Shown: positions 7,326 through 15,306, counted from the stretch's first letter. The stretch is 64,000 bases of DNA from Clostridium_AM sp900759715 (GCA_900759715.1 CAAEXF010000135.1:1-64000); one strand, 5' to 3'. Translations and numbers: made by a program. Notes: a model not told the origin generated them from the letters alone.

Positions 7326-7742
7326 ATGAGAGTATTGGTTAGTTCTTGTGTTATAGGATGTAACTGCAAATATAATGGTGGTAACAACTTAAATTCAAGA
7401 GTAGTAGATTTTTTAAGAGATAAAGAAGTAATTGAAGTTTGTCCAGAAATGTTAGCTGGTATGAGTATCCCAAGAGCTTCTGCTGAAATAGTAGATGGAT
7501 GTGTTACTGAATTTAATGGTAAAAATGTTGATAAGGGATATCGAAAAGGGGTTAAATTGGCATTAGAAAAAATAAAAGATGAAGATATTGATTTAGTAAT
7601 TCTTCAGTCACGTAGTCCAACTTGTGGAGTTAATAGAATTTATGATGGGAGCTTTACAGGAAAATTGATTAATGGTCAAGGACTGTTTGCCAAGGCTCTT
7701 ATTTATGCTGGGTATAAAGTAATTGACTCTGAAGATGTTTAA
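7326..7742 (+). CDS. DUF523 family protein
   Basis: 138 residues, full length for DUF523. It shows the family's Cys motifs: VSSCVIGCNCKYNGGN at the start, EVCPEMLAGM in the middle, and SRSPTCGV before a Gly-rich end with GQGLFAKAL. The conserved Cys residues suggest a metal or thiol site; the reaction is not established. ATG 7326 is preferred over GTG 7317, which lies inside the SD. It is a single-gene cassette between half-sites. DUF523 is usually chromosomal, so its place here fits capture of housekeeping-type genes. Confidence 0.85.
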   Translation: MRVLVSSCVIGCNCKYNGGNNLNSRVVDFLRDKEVIEVCPEMLAGMSIPRASAEIVDGCVTEFNGKNVDKGYRKGVKLALEKIKDEDIDLVILQSRSPTCGVNRIYDGSFTGKLINGQGLFAKALIYAGYKVIDSEDV

Positions 7743-7743
7743 T

Positions 7744-7756
7744 AAATAGTAATTTG
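7744..7756 (+). repeat. Right half-site only
   Basis: AAATAGTAATTTG, one base after the TAA stop of the DUF523 gene. Confidence 0.7.
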
Positions 7757-7792
7757 ACAATCGTTTGTAATATAACATTGGAGGATATAATT

Positions 7793-8752
7793 ATGTTAAA
7801 AATAGCAAATAAATATATAAAACTCTATGAAACATCTGTACAGGAGAATGCATTTGTATGGATATGGGAATCTATAGAAGCATACATAGAGGAACAAAAA
7901 AATGTATATACAAAGTATTTAAAAAACAAAGAAACTACATTTGATGTTAAGATTCAGGTTTATTTGTCTTTAATAAAAAATCCTTATTTATTGGGTATAT
8001 ATGAAAGCTTTAAGAAAGAAGACTGGAAACTACTTAATGATACACTATATCAGTACGGAAGACACAGAATGCTAGATATAAATGGAAATGGATATGACCA
8101 GTCAGGTAAATTTTGGGAAGTGATGGACTGTATGGCATGCAATGATGTAGAAGCTTTGGAAAAATCATATCCAGAAGAATTAGGATTAAGTAGTAATGGA
8201 TATCCTGCTTTTGTGGTAGCGAGTAATCTGTTATTTGTTCTTTGGTATCATAAAGATGAATATGCAGAAGAAGTAATTTCAAAAGCGAAAAAAATGTTAC
8301 AACAGAAAAAATCATTATGGGAAAAAGCAATTGTTTCATTTCTTATAGCTTTATATGATAAGAATATGCAGGAAGCAAGCGTCCAGCTTAATCAAGTGTG
8401 TGTAGCCTCAAGAAGAAATGATAGGCCTAAACTTTATAAATGCTTTTGCTCAGAAGCGCATGGATTATATAATATTGCGAGAAATATTTTGCCAAAAGAA
8501 CTGTTTGAGCAACTGGAGATGCCTAAAGATGAATCATTTATAAAAGAGCTAGCTATTTGGCAGAAAAGAAAAGGATATCCAAAAGGTGAATTGTTTCTTG
8601 ATTATCCAGAAGAATTAGATTTTATGAATCATATTTTAAAATTACCATTACCAAAGTGCTGTCTGTGTAGTCCGTATTCTAATAGTAAGAAAAAATATAG
8701 AGACCATGAGCACATGAAAAAAGAACTGGCAGAAAAAATGAAGCAGATTTAG
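7793..8752 (+). CDS. Imm49-like helical protein
   Basis: 319 residues, mostly alpha-helical and one of the longest cassette products. ATG 7793 follows GGAGG (7780-7784) by 8 nt; upstream in-frame codons overlap the half-site. The pattern of a helical array with SGKFWEVMDCMACNDVEALEK and a later FLIALYDKNMQEA resembles the Imm49 immunity family, at modest certainty. The C-terminal PKCCLCSPYSN is Cys-rich. A decayed gene follows 36 bp downstream with no half-site between. Confidence 0.6.
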   Translation: MLKIANKYIKLYETSVQENAFVWIWESIEAYIEEQKNVYTKYLKNKETTFDVKIQVYLSLIKNPYLLGIYESFKKEDWKLLNDTLYQYGRHRMLDINGNGYDQSGKFWEVMDCMACNDVEALEKSYPEELGLSSNGYPAFVVASNLLFVLWYHKDEYAEEVISKAKKMLQQKKSLWEKAIVSFLIALYDKNMQEASVQLNQVCVASRRNDRPKLYKCFCSEAHGLYNIARNILPKELFEQLEMPKDESFIKELAIWQKRKGYPKGELFLDYPEELDFMNHILKLPLPKCCLCSPYSNSKKKYRDHEHMKKELAEKMKQI

Positions 8753-8788
8753 ATAATTTATATAAAGTAATAGAAAGGAGAAGAATTA

Positions 8789-9167
8789 ATGGAAAATAAG
8801 CAATATAACTTAAATCCATATACATTATTAAGTAAATTATATAACAACTAATGATGATTTATTTCAATGGGCTCTTTGCTCAAATTCTTTCTATTCTCAC
8901 ATATTAAGTATGATAGATGAACAACTGCAGGATAGTGATTTAGAATATAAAGATGTATCTAAAGAAGACATTCCACTAATTTTAAAACAAAATGAAATTG
9001 ATACAAAAAAATTAATATCTACTATAAATCATTATAATAGTGTGCATGTTGTTACGTGTTGGGATGCAGAGAAGAAAAGACTATTTTATAAGGGAAAAAG
9101 AAGAATTAGAAAGTTTAAGGATTATATCAGTTCAGAATTAATTACTAATAATGTTGATATAGATTAA
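8789..9167 (+). pseudogene. Frameshifted cassette gene
   Basis: ATG 8789 after AAAGGAG opens MENKQYNLNPYTLLSKLYNN and then meets a TAA. One frame over, the reading continues without a gap as TNDDLFQWALCSNSFYSH... to the TAG-like end at 9167 (final residues NNVDID). A single frameshift near 8845 therefore splits a protein of about 125 residues. Family not recognised. The SD is intact, so the break looks recent. Confidence 0.65.
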
Positions 9168-9227
9168 TATGACTGTATATTTATTTCGCTATATTCTTAG
9201 TATGTTTATTAACTTTAAGATAGCGAT

Positions 9228-9240
9228 AATTAGTAATTTG
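9228..9240 (+). repeat. Right half-site (variant)
   Basis: AATTAGTAATTTG. Just upstream, CGCTAT (about 9187) and ATAGCG (about 9220) could pair into a hairpin that takes the place of the usual left half and spacer. Confidence 0.55.
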
Positions 9241-9251
9241 AGAGGTGCCAC

Positions 9252-9578
9252 ATGAATCAAATATATATCGGAAATATTTGTCATTGTATGCCAGCTAATA
9301 GCACAGATAAAGAAGGTAACAGAGATATAATAATTAAGCTTTGCTTTGGACCTATTGAGTCAACTGTATATGGTATTACAAAGGATAACAAGTATTATAT
9401 GGATTATACTTTACCAGTTGGTCTTGGTGACGATGAACTAGAACATGATTACCGTATGATTAGCAAATCGGAAATGCTAGAAGCCATTAATAATGAAATT
9501 GAAATTTGCGAGATTAATGAAGGCAATGCCATAGCTGAAGCCTTGAAATTCGAAAAAGCAAAAATCGAAAGAACGTAG
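9252..9578 (+). CDS. Hypothetical protein
   Basis: 108 residues, no family recognised. The SD AGAGGTG is 5 nt before ATG 9252. The chain is a mixed alpha/beta domain: IYIGNICHCMPAN at the start, DYTLPVGLGDDELEHDYRM in the middle and an acidic C-terminal helix. No export signal. It lies in a well-formed cassette: a right half-site upstream and a full bipartite site 26 bp downstream. Confidence 0.65.
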   Translation: MNQIYIGNICHCMPANSTDKEGNRDIIIKLCFGPIESTVYGITKDNKYYMDYTLPVGLGDDELEHDYRMISKSEMLEAINNEIEICEINEGNAIAEALKFEKAKIERT

Positions 9579-9603
9579 AAGCAATAATTTAGAAAAACAC
9601 GTT

Positions 9604-9644
9604 AAATTCTTATTTAAGATTAAGTATCATAAATAGTGAATTTG
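9604..9644 (+). repeat. Bipartite cassette site
   Basis: Left half AAATTCTTATTTA, spacer AGATTAAGTATCAT, right half AAATAGTGAATTTG (one base insert). Confidence 0.8.
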
Positions 9645-9701
9645 TGAAGAAATTAGAGAGTTACTTATCATATATAAGTTTTTAAGAAGGTAGGTCATAG
9701 C

Positions 9702-10553
9702 ATGGATAATAATTATGAAGAAGTATATCTAAAATTAGCAAAAGACTTTTTAAAAGAAAAAGCAACAGCAGAAGAAATTGATAAATTGTATGAGCTTATG
9801 CAGGAGCTAGAAAGTAAACAAAATAAGAGTAGCGAAATAGAAAAGGTTTTAGTTAATGTATATTCACTATTACAATATCATGAAAAAGCTTATAAGTGTT
9901 ATGTTAAAGTAGCAGAAAAAAATAATAAGAATAATAAGAAGGATAGAAAGAAATTATTTGAATTAAAACAAAAATCTGAGTGGTATGGAGATCGTTTGCC
10001 GATAAAAAGAAAAAGTGAAGTAACAAAATCTTTTATAGGTAAAATTCCTAAATTTAAGTATTGTCCAGATACAATAACCACCAATATATTAACAGTTGGA
10101 GGCTCAGAAGTATGTGACTGCTGCGGTGAAACTGTTGATGTTTATTATGAAGGTTCTTTTTATAGTATTGAAGATGTTGAGTGTTTGTGTCCAGAATGTA
10201 TTGCTAATGGTACAGCAGCTAAAAAATTTGATGGGGAATTTCAACAAGATATATTTAACGATGAAAATGTAGTAAATGAAGAATATCGTGATGAAATTTT
10301 ACATAGAACGCCAAGTTACATAAGTTGGCAAGGAAGCAACTGGCCTGCACATTGTGATGATTATTGTGAATTTTTAGGTGATGCAGGATGGGACAAGCTT
10401 GAAGAACTCGGAATACAAGATAGCTTTGAAAATTTTACCGGATTTGATATTAAAGAATTAAAGGAATATTTATCACCAAATGGTTCTCTGTGTGGTTATT
10501 TATTTAGATGCTTAAAGTGTGGGAAATACTGTTTATGCGCAGATTGTGATTAA
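9702..10553 (+). CDS. CbrC-family protein with helical N-terminal extension
   Basis: 283 residues. Residues 110-283 match the CbrC/UPF0167 family: FKYCPDTITT, CDCCGETVDVYYEG, CLCPECIANGTAAKKFDGEF, RTPSYISWQGSNWPAHC and the final CLKCGKYCLCADCD. Pairs of Cys suggest zinc binding. E. coli CbrC is linked to colicin E2 tolerance, so a protective role fits this array. Residues 1-95 form an added TPR-like helical part not found in the short family members. SD AAGGTAGG about 12 nt before ATG 9702. Confidence 0.85.
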   Translation: MDNNYEEVYLKLAKDFLKEKATAEEIDKLYELMQELESKQNKSSEIEKVLVNVYSLLQYHEKAYKCYVKVAEKNNKNNKKDRKKLFELKQKSEWYGDRLPIKRKSEVTKSFIGKIPKFKYCPDTITTNILTVGGSEVCDCCGETVDVYYEGSFYSIEDVECLCPECIANGTAAKKFDGEFQQDIFNDENVVNEEYRDEILHRTPSYISWQGSNWPAHCDDYCEFLGDAGWDKLEELGIQDSFENFTGFDIKELKEYLSPNGSLCGYLFRCLKCGKYCLCADCD

Positions 10554-10607
10554 TTAAAATATTAGCTATGAAAGAAATAAAATTTATGAATTATAATAGA
10601 CCAGGAG

Positions 10608-10869
10608 TTTGATTATAACATAACTAAATTGGCGGTCTATTTTGAAAAATTTATTTTAGGACTTGTGGATGAGAAAGATTTAAACAGGGAATAAATTGTT
10701 GATTAATTATTTTGGTATTTAATAATGGGGAGAGTTATGTATTTAGATAATATTATCAGGAAATCCGTTTATATATAATATTGTATATGATAATGTATAT
10801 ATTTATTATTCAATTGATGATGAAGTGGAAAAATATTCAGAAAGTATAGAAGAATATTTATATTTATAA
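10608..10869 (+). pseudogene. Cluster of gene remnants
   Basis: No intact gene in 10554-10886. Three short coding-like pieces remain: DYNITKLAVYFEKFILGLVD... ending in TAA near 10694, VMYLDNIIRKSVYI ending near 10780, and DNVYIYYSIDDEVEKYSES... ending near 10869. All are on the + strand in different frames and without starts. They look like the worn-out remains of one or two immunity-type cassettes. Confidence 0.4.
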
Positions 10870-10895
10870 ATTATTGATTTGTAGGAGTGAATACT

Positions 10896-11420
10896 TTGGA
10901 AAAAACTATGTGGGATATTGAGATAAAAATGATGATACCATTTGATACATTGGCTGTATATCCATATGATGATGTAGATGAATATAATATTGAACCGACT
11001 TTTGTGAAGATAATGGAACTTTTAAATGTGGAATTTGATGTATGTAGAATTATTGAAACACTATATAGTTGTAGAAGTGGTAAGAGTGCTATAGAAGTAC
11101 ATTATTCTTTAGATTCATTTGATGAATTTATTATACTTGATACATACATTGACCCAACAGACCAGTTAGATTTTATATATATTATGTTTAGGAGTAAAGC
11201 TTGTAAAGGTGGAGATTTGCGGAAATTAGCACATATATTTTATACAGATACATGTAAATATAACGTATATTATGAGGAAGGCTACAATGTCATTAAAAAT
11301 AGTACAAAGATTGATTTTACAAAACCAGATAAAATATGTTCAAATGATATAATGAAAGGTAAAAAATTAATCTTATTTCAAAATAATAAAATATTTAAAG
11401 AATATAATAATGAAGTATAA
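10896..11420 (+). CDS. Hypothetical protein, TTG start
   Basis: 174 residues. GGAG (10884-10887) lies 8 nt before TTG 10896, which makes TTG the likely start; GTG 10887 overlaps the SD and ATG 10908 is too far. Mixed alpha/beta protein with many Tyr and Asp residues (PYDDVDEYN, HYSLDSFDEF). No family recognised and no export signal. Its TAA stop overlaps the next bipartite site. Confidence 0.65.
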   Translation: MEKTMWDIEIKMMIPFDTLAVYPYDDVDEYNIEPTFVKIMELLNVEFDVCRIIETLYSCRSGKSAIEVHYSLDSFDEFIILDTYIDPTDQLDFIYIMFRSKACKGGDLRKLAHIFYTDTCKYNVYYEEGYNVIKNSTKIDFTKPDKICSNDIMKGKKLILFQNNKIFKEYNNEV

Positions 11421-11458
11421 ATTCCAAATTTAGATTAAGTATTGTAAATAGTAATTTT
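11419..11458 (+). repeat. Bipartite cassette site
   Basis: Left half AAATTCCAAATTT, spacer AGATTAAGTATTGT, right half AAATAGTAATTTT. It overlaps the TAA stop at 11418-11420. Confidence 0.8.
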
Positions 11459-11481
11459 ATTTTGTAAGAAAGGTGATCAAT

Positions 11482-11907
11482 ATGAAAGATGTGAAAGTGA
11501 TAACTAAAAAAGATGTGATGGAAACATTGCAACTATTGATTGAAAAATACAAATTTAATATAGATGTACTTTCAAGACTATTAGATGTAAAAAAAGAAGT
11601 TATTTTAAGTCAAGATGAAAAAAAACTATTTGAAAATTCTAAAGACTCTTCTAAGATGTCTAATTTAATTTTTATGCTTGAACTTAGTGGAAAAGATGAT
11701 GCTGATTTTAAAATTGGAGCATTTTTGCAAGTTTTATTAGAATATCATAGTATTTCGGCAGAAACAATTGCATTGATGTCTGGAGTTAGTGAAAAAGAAG
11801 TTAGTGATTTAGTGGAAAATCCTAAGTTAGTATCGTTAGAAAGTAAATATAAAATATCTAAAACAGTAATGTCATTACGTTTTTTCTTGAAGGAATTAGA
11901 GCCATAA
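11482..11907 (+). CDS. HTH-like small helical protein
   Basis: 141 residues, all-alpha. Two similar helical units can be seen, each with an HTH-like turn: FNIDVLSRLLDVKKEVIL (about 24-41) and HSISAETIALMSGVSEKEVSDLVENP (about 87-112). This pattern occurs in small clostridial HTH-type proteins of unknown role. DNA binding is possible but unproven. ATG 11482 is chosen because the SD AAAGGTGA lies 6 nt upstream. Its TAA overlaps the next bipartite site. Confidence 0.65.
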   Translation: MKDVKVITKKDVMETLQLLIEKYKFNIDVLSRLLDVKKEVILSQDEKKLFENSKDSSKMSNLIFMLELSGKDDADFKIGAFLQVLLEYHSISAETIALMSGVSEKEVSDLVENPKLVSLESKYKISKTVMSLRFFLKELEP

Positions 11908-11945
11908 ATTCCAATTTTAGGTTGAGTATTATAAGTAGTAATTTG
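11906..11945 (+). repeat. Bipartite cassette site
   Basis: All 40 bp equal the site at 1480-1519. The left half overlaps the TAA stop at 11905-11907. Confidence 0.85.
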
Positions 11946-11962
11946 TAGGAGTGATTATAGTT

Positions 11963-12307
11963 ATGAAAGATTTTCCTAAATTTATGAAAAAAGAGATGAA
12001 CAAAGTTCCATCTAAACAACAAAATACGCCAGATATTGATGGATATTATTTTGAAGGAAAAGACGGTAGTCAAATGGCATTTTGGACATATTATTCTGAT
12101 AGAGAATCAAAAGAACAAACACATGAATTTGATGAATATACTGTTTGTGTTGCTGGACAATATACAGAAATATTTGATGGTATAGAACATGTTTTAAATC
12201 CTGGTGATGAACTTTTAGTGCCTAAGGGAACACCACATCATGGTAGATGTATTGCAGGTACTAGGACAATTCATGCGTTTGGTGGAAAAAGAATTCAGAA
12301 TGATTGA
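11963..12307 (+). CDS. Cupin-domain protein
   Basis: 114 residues, a single small cupin barrel. Motif 1 reads THEFDEYTVCVAGQYTE and motif 2 LNPGDELLVPKGTPHHG, with His and Glu in metal-ligand positions. The substrate is unknown. ATG 11963 lies 12 nt beyond the SD TAGGAGTG; GTG 11951 inside the SD is less likely. A perfect palindrome that includes a left-type half-site follows the stop. Confidence 0.75.
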   Translation: MKDFPKFMKKEMNKVPSKQQNTPDIDGYYFEGKDGSQMAFWTYYSDRESKEQTHEFDEYTVCVAGQYTEIFDGIEHVLNPGDELLVPKGTPHHGRCIAGTRTIHAFGGKRIQND

Positions 12308-12308
12308 G

Positions 12309-12328
12309 AGACAAATTCCAATTTGTCT
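12309..12328 (+). repeat. Left-type half-site inside a perfect palindrome
   Basis: AGACAAATTCCAATTTGTCT is a perfect inverted repeat around the central CC. The half-site AAATTCCAATTTG is at 12313-12325. The following CTGATTGAATAAAAT is shared with 14014-14030 after another left-type site. Confidence 0.7.
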
Positions 12329-12421
12329 GATTGAATAAAATACGCACTATAATCAGTTAGAAGGTTACTTAATTATTATATTAAATCAATATACTCAAAT
12401 ATTTAATGAGGAGGGAAAAGC

Positions 12422-12970
12422 ATGATTACCTTCAATCAATTTCCTATCATAGAGACGAAAAACTTATTATTAAGGAGAATTACAGGTGATGATACTTATG
12501 ACATTTTTGAATTAAGAAAAGACCACAGAATGAATGAATACACTGATACAAGGCTGGATGAAAGCCAAGAAGAAACAAAGTCATATATTGATAAAATGAA
12601 TAAAGGTATTGATGAAGGCAAATGGATTGTTTGGGCAATTGAACATAGACAGTCAAAAAAAGTGATTGGCTCGATTAGCATTTGGAACATTAACTTGGAA
12701 CAAAAAAGTGCCGAACTTGGTTATGGAATTGCTCCTGGCTATCAAAATAAAGGCTTAATGAAGGAAGCATTATTAAGTGTAGTAGATTATGGCTTTAATG
12801 TTATGAATTTAAGTGCATTGGAAGCATATACAGAAGAAAAAAATATTAAGTCTATTAAACTTTTAGAAAGGTGCAAATTTATCGAAGTAAATAGAGTTGA
12901 TGATGAAGGATACTACAGCGACCGAATTTATCATATGGTTGTATATAGACTGGAAAAAATTAATCAATAG
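12422..12970 (+). CDS. GNAT acetyltransferase (RimJ/RimL type)
   Basis: 182 residues, the full length of the RimJ/RimL-like group. Conserved parts: ETKNLLLRRITGDD at the start, VIGSISIWNI (strand 4), and AELGYGIAPGYQNKGLMKEAL, which carries the acetyl-CoA pyrophosphate loop, then NIKSIKLLERCKF. It transfers an acetyl group from acetyl-CoA to an amine; the target, whether protein N-terminus, drug or toxin, is not evident. SD GAGGAGGG 7 nt before ATG 12422. Confidence 0.85.
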   Translation: MITFNQFPIIETKNLLLRRITGDDTYDIFELRKDHRMNEYTDTRLDESQEETKSYIDKMNKGIDEGKWIVWAIEHRQSKKVIGSISIWNINLEQKSAELGYGIAPGYQNKGLMKEALLSVVDYGFNVMNLSALEAYTEEKNIKSIKLLERCKFIEVNRVDDEGYYSDRIYHMVVYRLEKINQ

Positions 12971-13024
12971 TACGCATTCTTCTTAAATTATGAAGCTGCA
13001 AATTAATTTATTGAGGGGATAACA

Positions 13025-13271
13025 ATGAAAGTAAAACAAGTTTTAAATCGTTTTTATGTACATAATATTGATAGATCAATAGAATTTTATGAAAAAGTAT
13101 TAAATGAAAAATGCAAATTGAGATTTAAGTATTCTCAAATAAATTTAGAGTTAGCACAAGTTGGAAACATTTTGATTATAAGTGGTTCTGATGAAGCATT
13201 GAAGCCAATTAAAGATACACAAGCAACATTTAGATGGTACTATAGTTGAATATGTTGAACATAAGAATTAA
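13025..13271 (+). pseudogene. VOC (glyoxalase/bleomycin-resistance-like) gene with internal deletion
   Basis: The N-terminal 66 residues (VLNRFYVHNIDRSIEFYEKVL to TQATF) are a normal VOC half. They then jump, one frame over, straight to the C-terminal strand DGTIVEYVEHKN and a TAA at 13269-13271. Some 40 codons of the second betaalphabetabetabeta unit are missing, so the product cannot fold as a VOC dimer module. The SD AGGGG is intact. Confidence 0.75.
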
Positions 13272-13300
13272 TATTAAACATTGCTAAGTTTATAGTCCGT

Positions 13301-13360
13301 AAATTTCTTAAAACTGCGGAGTAAAAATTATTTGTAAAATCCATAGACAAATAATAATTT
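13301..13360 (+). repeat. Second class of cassette site (copy 1)
   Basis: About 60 bp, from AAATTTCTTAAAACTGCGGA through GTAAAAATTATTTGTAAAATCC to AATAATAATTT. It matches 15231-15295 closely. CGGA and TCC(A/G) can pair across the AT-rich middle. It ends in a variant of the right half. Confidence 0.65.
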
Positions 13361-13373
13361 ATAGCAGATAGAA

Positions 13374-13386
13374 AAATAGTAATTTG
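13374..13386 (+). repeat. Right half-site only
   Basis: AAATAGTAATTTG directly before the AAAGGA SD of the next GNAT gene. Confidence 0.7.
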
Positions 13387-13399
13387 AAAGGATAATAAT

Positions 13400-14002
13400 A
13401 TGAATATGGATAATCAAAATACACCAACATTAGAAACAAAACGATTGATATTAAGAAAATTCACTGAAAATGACATAGAAGCCTTATTTGACATCTATAA
13501 GGACGAGGAAGTAAATACCTATCTTCCATGGTTTCCTCTGAAATCATTGAAAGAAGCAAAAATGTTTTTTTATGAGAAATATATCAAAGCATATAAACTG
13601 GATAAAGGATATAGATACGCTATTTGTTTAAAAACAGATAATGTACCTATTGGTTATGTTAATGTAAGCATTGGTAATAGTCATGATTTAGGATATGGAT
13701 TAAGGAAATCATTTTGGCATAAAGGGATTGTAACAGAAGCGAGTAAAGAGGTTTTAGAGCAGGTAAAAAAAGACGGACTTTTGTATGTTACAGCCACACA
13801 TGATGTCAAAAACCCTCGTAGTGGTGGAGTTATGAAACAACTAGGTATGAGTTATAAATATTCTTATGAAGAACAGTGGCAACCTAAAGATATATTAGTA
13901 ACATTTAGAATGTATCAATTAAATTTCGATGGACAAGATGACAGAGTATATAAAGAATACTGGGATAATTATGAGGTTCACTTTATAGAAAAAGACGTTT
14001 AA
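13400..14002 (+). CDS. GNAT acetyltransferase
   Basis: 200 residues. ETKRLILRKFTENDIEALF is the classic RimJ-like opening. VPIGYVNVSIGNSHDLGYGLRKSFWHKGIVTEASKEVL carries the acetyl-CoA binding turn, followed by NPRSGGVMKQLGMSY. The C-terminal 35 residues extend beyond the core. It is unrelated in detail to the GNAT at 12422. Substrate unknown. The TAA stop overlaps a left-type half-site. Confidence 0.85.
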   Translation: MNMDNQNTPTLETKRLILRKFTENDIEALFDIYKDEEVNTYLPWFPLKSLKEAKMFFYEKYIKAYKLDKGYRYAICLKTDNVPIGYVNVSIGNSHDLGYGLRKSFWHKGIVTEASKEVLEQVKKDGLLYVTATHDVKNPRSGGVMKQLGMSYKYSYEEQWQPKDILVTFRMYQLNFDGQDDRVYKEYWDNYEVHFIEKDV

Positions 14003-14013
14003 ATTCCAATTTG
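14001..14013 (+). repeat. Left-type half-site
   Basis: AAATTCCAATTTG overlapping the TAA stop at 14000-14002. The next 17 bp (CCTGACTGAACAAAATG) match those after the site at 12313. Confidence 0.75.
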
Positions 14014-14193
14014 CCTGACTGAACAAAATGAACATAATGTGTGGTTGAGCTGATGCGTATATTTTATATTATTGTAAAACTAACAAGTCCTACACTCTTG
14101 ATTAAAAGAATGTAGGACTATTTATTGCTGTAGTAAAATTATATTACGAGATACATATTAGTTACTTAATGTTAATTTAAGAAGGCGTAGTAT

Positions 14194-14340
14194 ATGGATT
14201 GGAATATTAAATCGTTTTATCTTTATGTTATGGATATGGATAGAGAAATTACCTTTTATGAGGATTTATATTAGTGCACATTTGTAAGATATGAAGAAGT
14301 AATAAATTTTACAATTAGACTTGCACCTTACGTAGAGTAA
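14194..14340 (+). pseudogene. VOC-like gene remnant
   Basis: ATG 14194 after AGAAGGCG opens MDWNIKSFYLYVMDMDREITFYEDLY, the start of a VOC protein. An in-frame TAG at about 14272 is followed, in the same frame, by CTFVRYEEVINFTIRLAPYVE and a TAA. It is a short internal-deletion derivative with a stop. A hairpin-like CAAGTCCTACACTC...GTAGGACT at 14089-14119 precedes it. Confidence 0.55.
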
Positions 14341-14415
14341 TGATTTACAATTAAAATATACGTCATTGGGATGTATTTAAAAATTATCTATAATATAATA
14401 AGGAGAACATTAACT

Positions 14416-15195
14416 ATGGTATACACTGAAAAGCAAATCAATATTTACTTACGTAAAATCGAGTACAATAAGAAGATTGGATTAAACGGAAAAACACTTC
14501 AACAATTACAAATTGCTCATTTAAAAAATATTCCATATGAAAACTTGGATATTTTAAACCAAGTTCCGCTGTCTCTTAACGCAGAAGACTTATTCAAAAA
14601 AATGATATTAAACCATAGGGGTGGGTATTGCTTTGAACTAAACGGATTATATAGCAATTTGTTAAAAAGCCTTGGATTTAATGTTACAAATTTGGCAGGG
14701 CGTTTTGCGAATGATGGGACTACTATTAAGATGCGAACCCATCGCATACTTAAAGTTACAACGAATGATGGTATCTATATATGTGATGTAGGTGTGAGAA
14801 GTGAATCCCCTAGAATGGCACTTAAATTGATAGATGGGTTAATACAAAATGATGGTGTAAGTGAATATAAATTTGAGCATGATGACTTTTATGGGCATAC
14901 TCTTTGGCAGAAGGAGCAAAGTAAAAGTTGGAAAAGAATTTATGGCTTTACAGAAGAGCCTCAACTGGACATTGATTATGTTATGCCTTCTTTCTTCTGT
15001 GAAAAACATCCACAATCGCTTTTTACTGGTTATAAAAAGATATCAATTTTTACTGATACATCTAATATTACACTTGTAGGCGACACTTTAAAATTTTATG
15101 AAAATGCAAAAGTAATAAAAAAAGTCGAGTTAAAAAATAAAGAAGAAATTGATGACACACTTGAAAAGTATTTTAGGATAAAAATAAATGATTAG
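14416..15195 (+). CDS. Arylamine N-acetyltransferase (NAT)
   Basis: 259 residues, the normal bacterial NAT length. The catalytic triad is visible: Cys in HRGGYCFELNGL, His in KMRTHRILKV and Asp in YICDVGV. NATs move acetyl from acetyl-CoA to arylamines and hydrazines and so detoxify xenobiotics. ATG 14416 is chosen because AAGGAG lies 8 nt upstream; the longer reading from 14371 has no SD. It sits between a VOC remnant and a class-2 site. Confidence 0.9.
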   Translation: MVYTEKQINIYLRKIEYNKKIGLNGKTLQQLQIAHLKNIPYENLDILNQVPLSLNAEDLFKKMILNHRGGYCFELNGLYSNLLKSLGFNVTNLAGRFANDGTTIKMRTHRILKVTTNDGIYICDVGVRSESPRMALKLIDGLIQNDGVSEYKFEHDDFYGHTLWQKEQSKSWKRIYGFTEEPQLDIDYVMPSFFCEKHPQSLFTGYKKISIFTDTSNITLVGDTLKFYENAKVIKKVELKNKEEIDDTLEKYFRIKIND

Positions 15196-15230
15196 TAAAA
15201 TTATAGAACTAATAGCAGTTTTAATTGAGT

Positions 15231-15295
15231 CACATTTTTCTTAAACTGCGGAGTAAAAATTGTTTATAAAATCCGTATGTAAATAGTAATTTTTG
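15231..15295 (+). repeat. Second class of cassette site (copy 2) with right half-site
   Basis: ACATTTTTCTTAAACTGCGG, then AGTAAAAATTGTTTATAAAATCC and GTATGTAAATAGTAATTTTTG. It is near-identical to 13301-13360. The right half (15281-15293) abuts the GGAGG of the next gene. Confidence 0.7.
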
Positions 15296-15306
15296 TGGAG
15301 GAGAAT

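Noticed and set aside
860..11945. The sites as classical integron attC sites
   Set aside because: GTTGAGT or GTTAAGT in the spacer fits GTTRRRY, but no partner RYYYAAC, no attC-like fold and no intI gene are present. Only the logic is alike.
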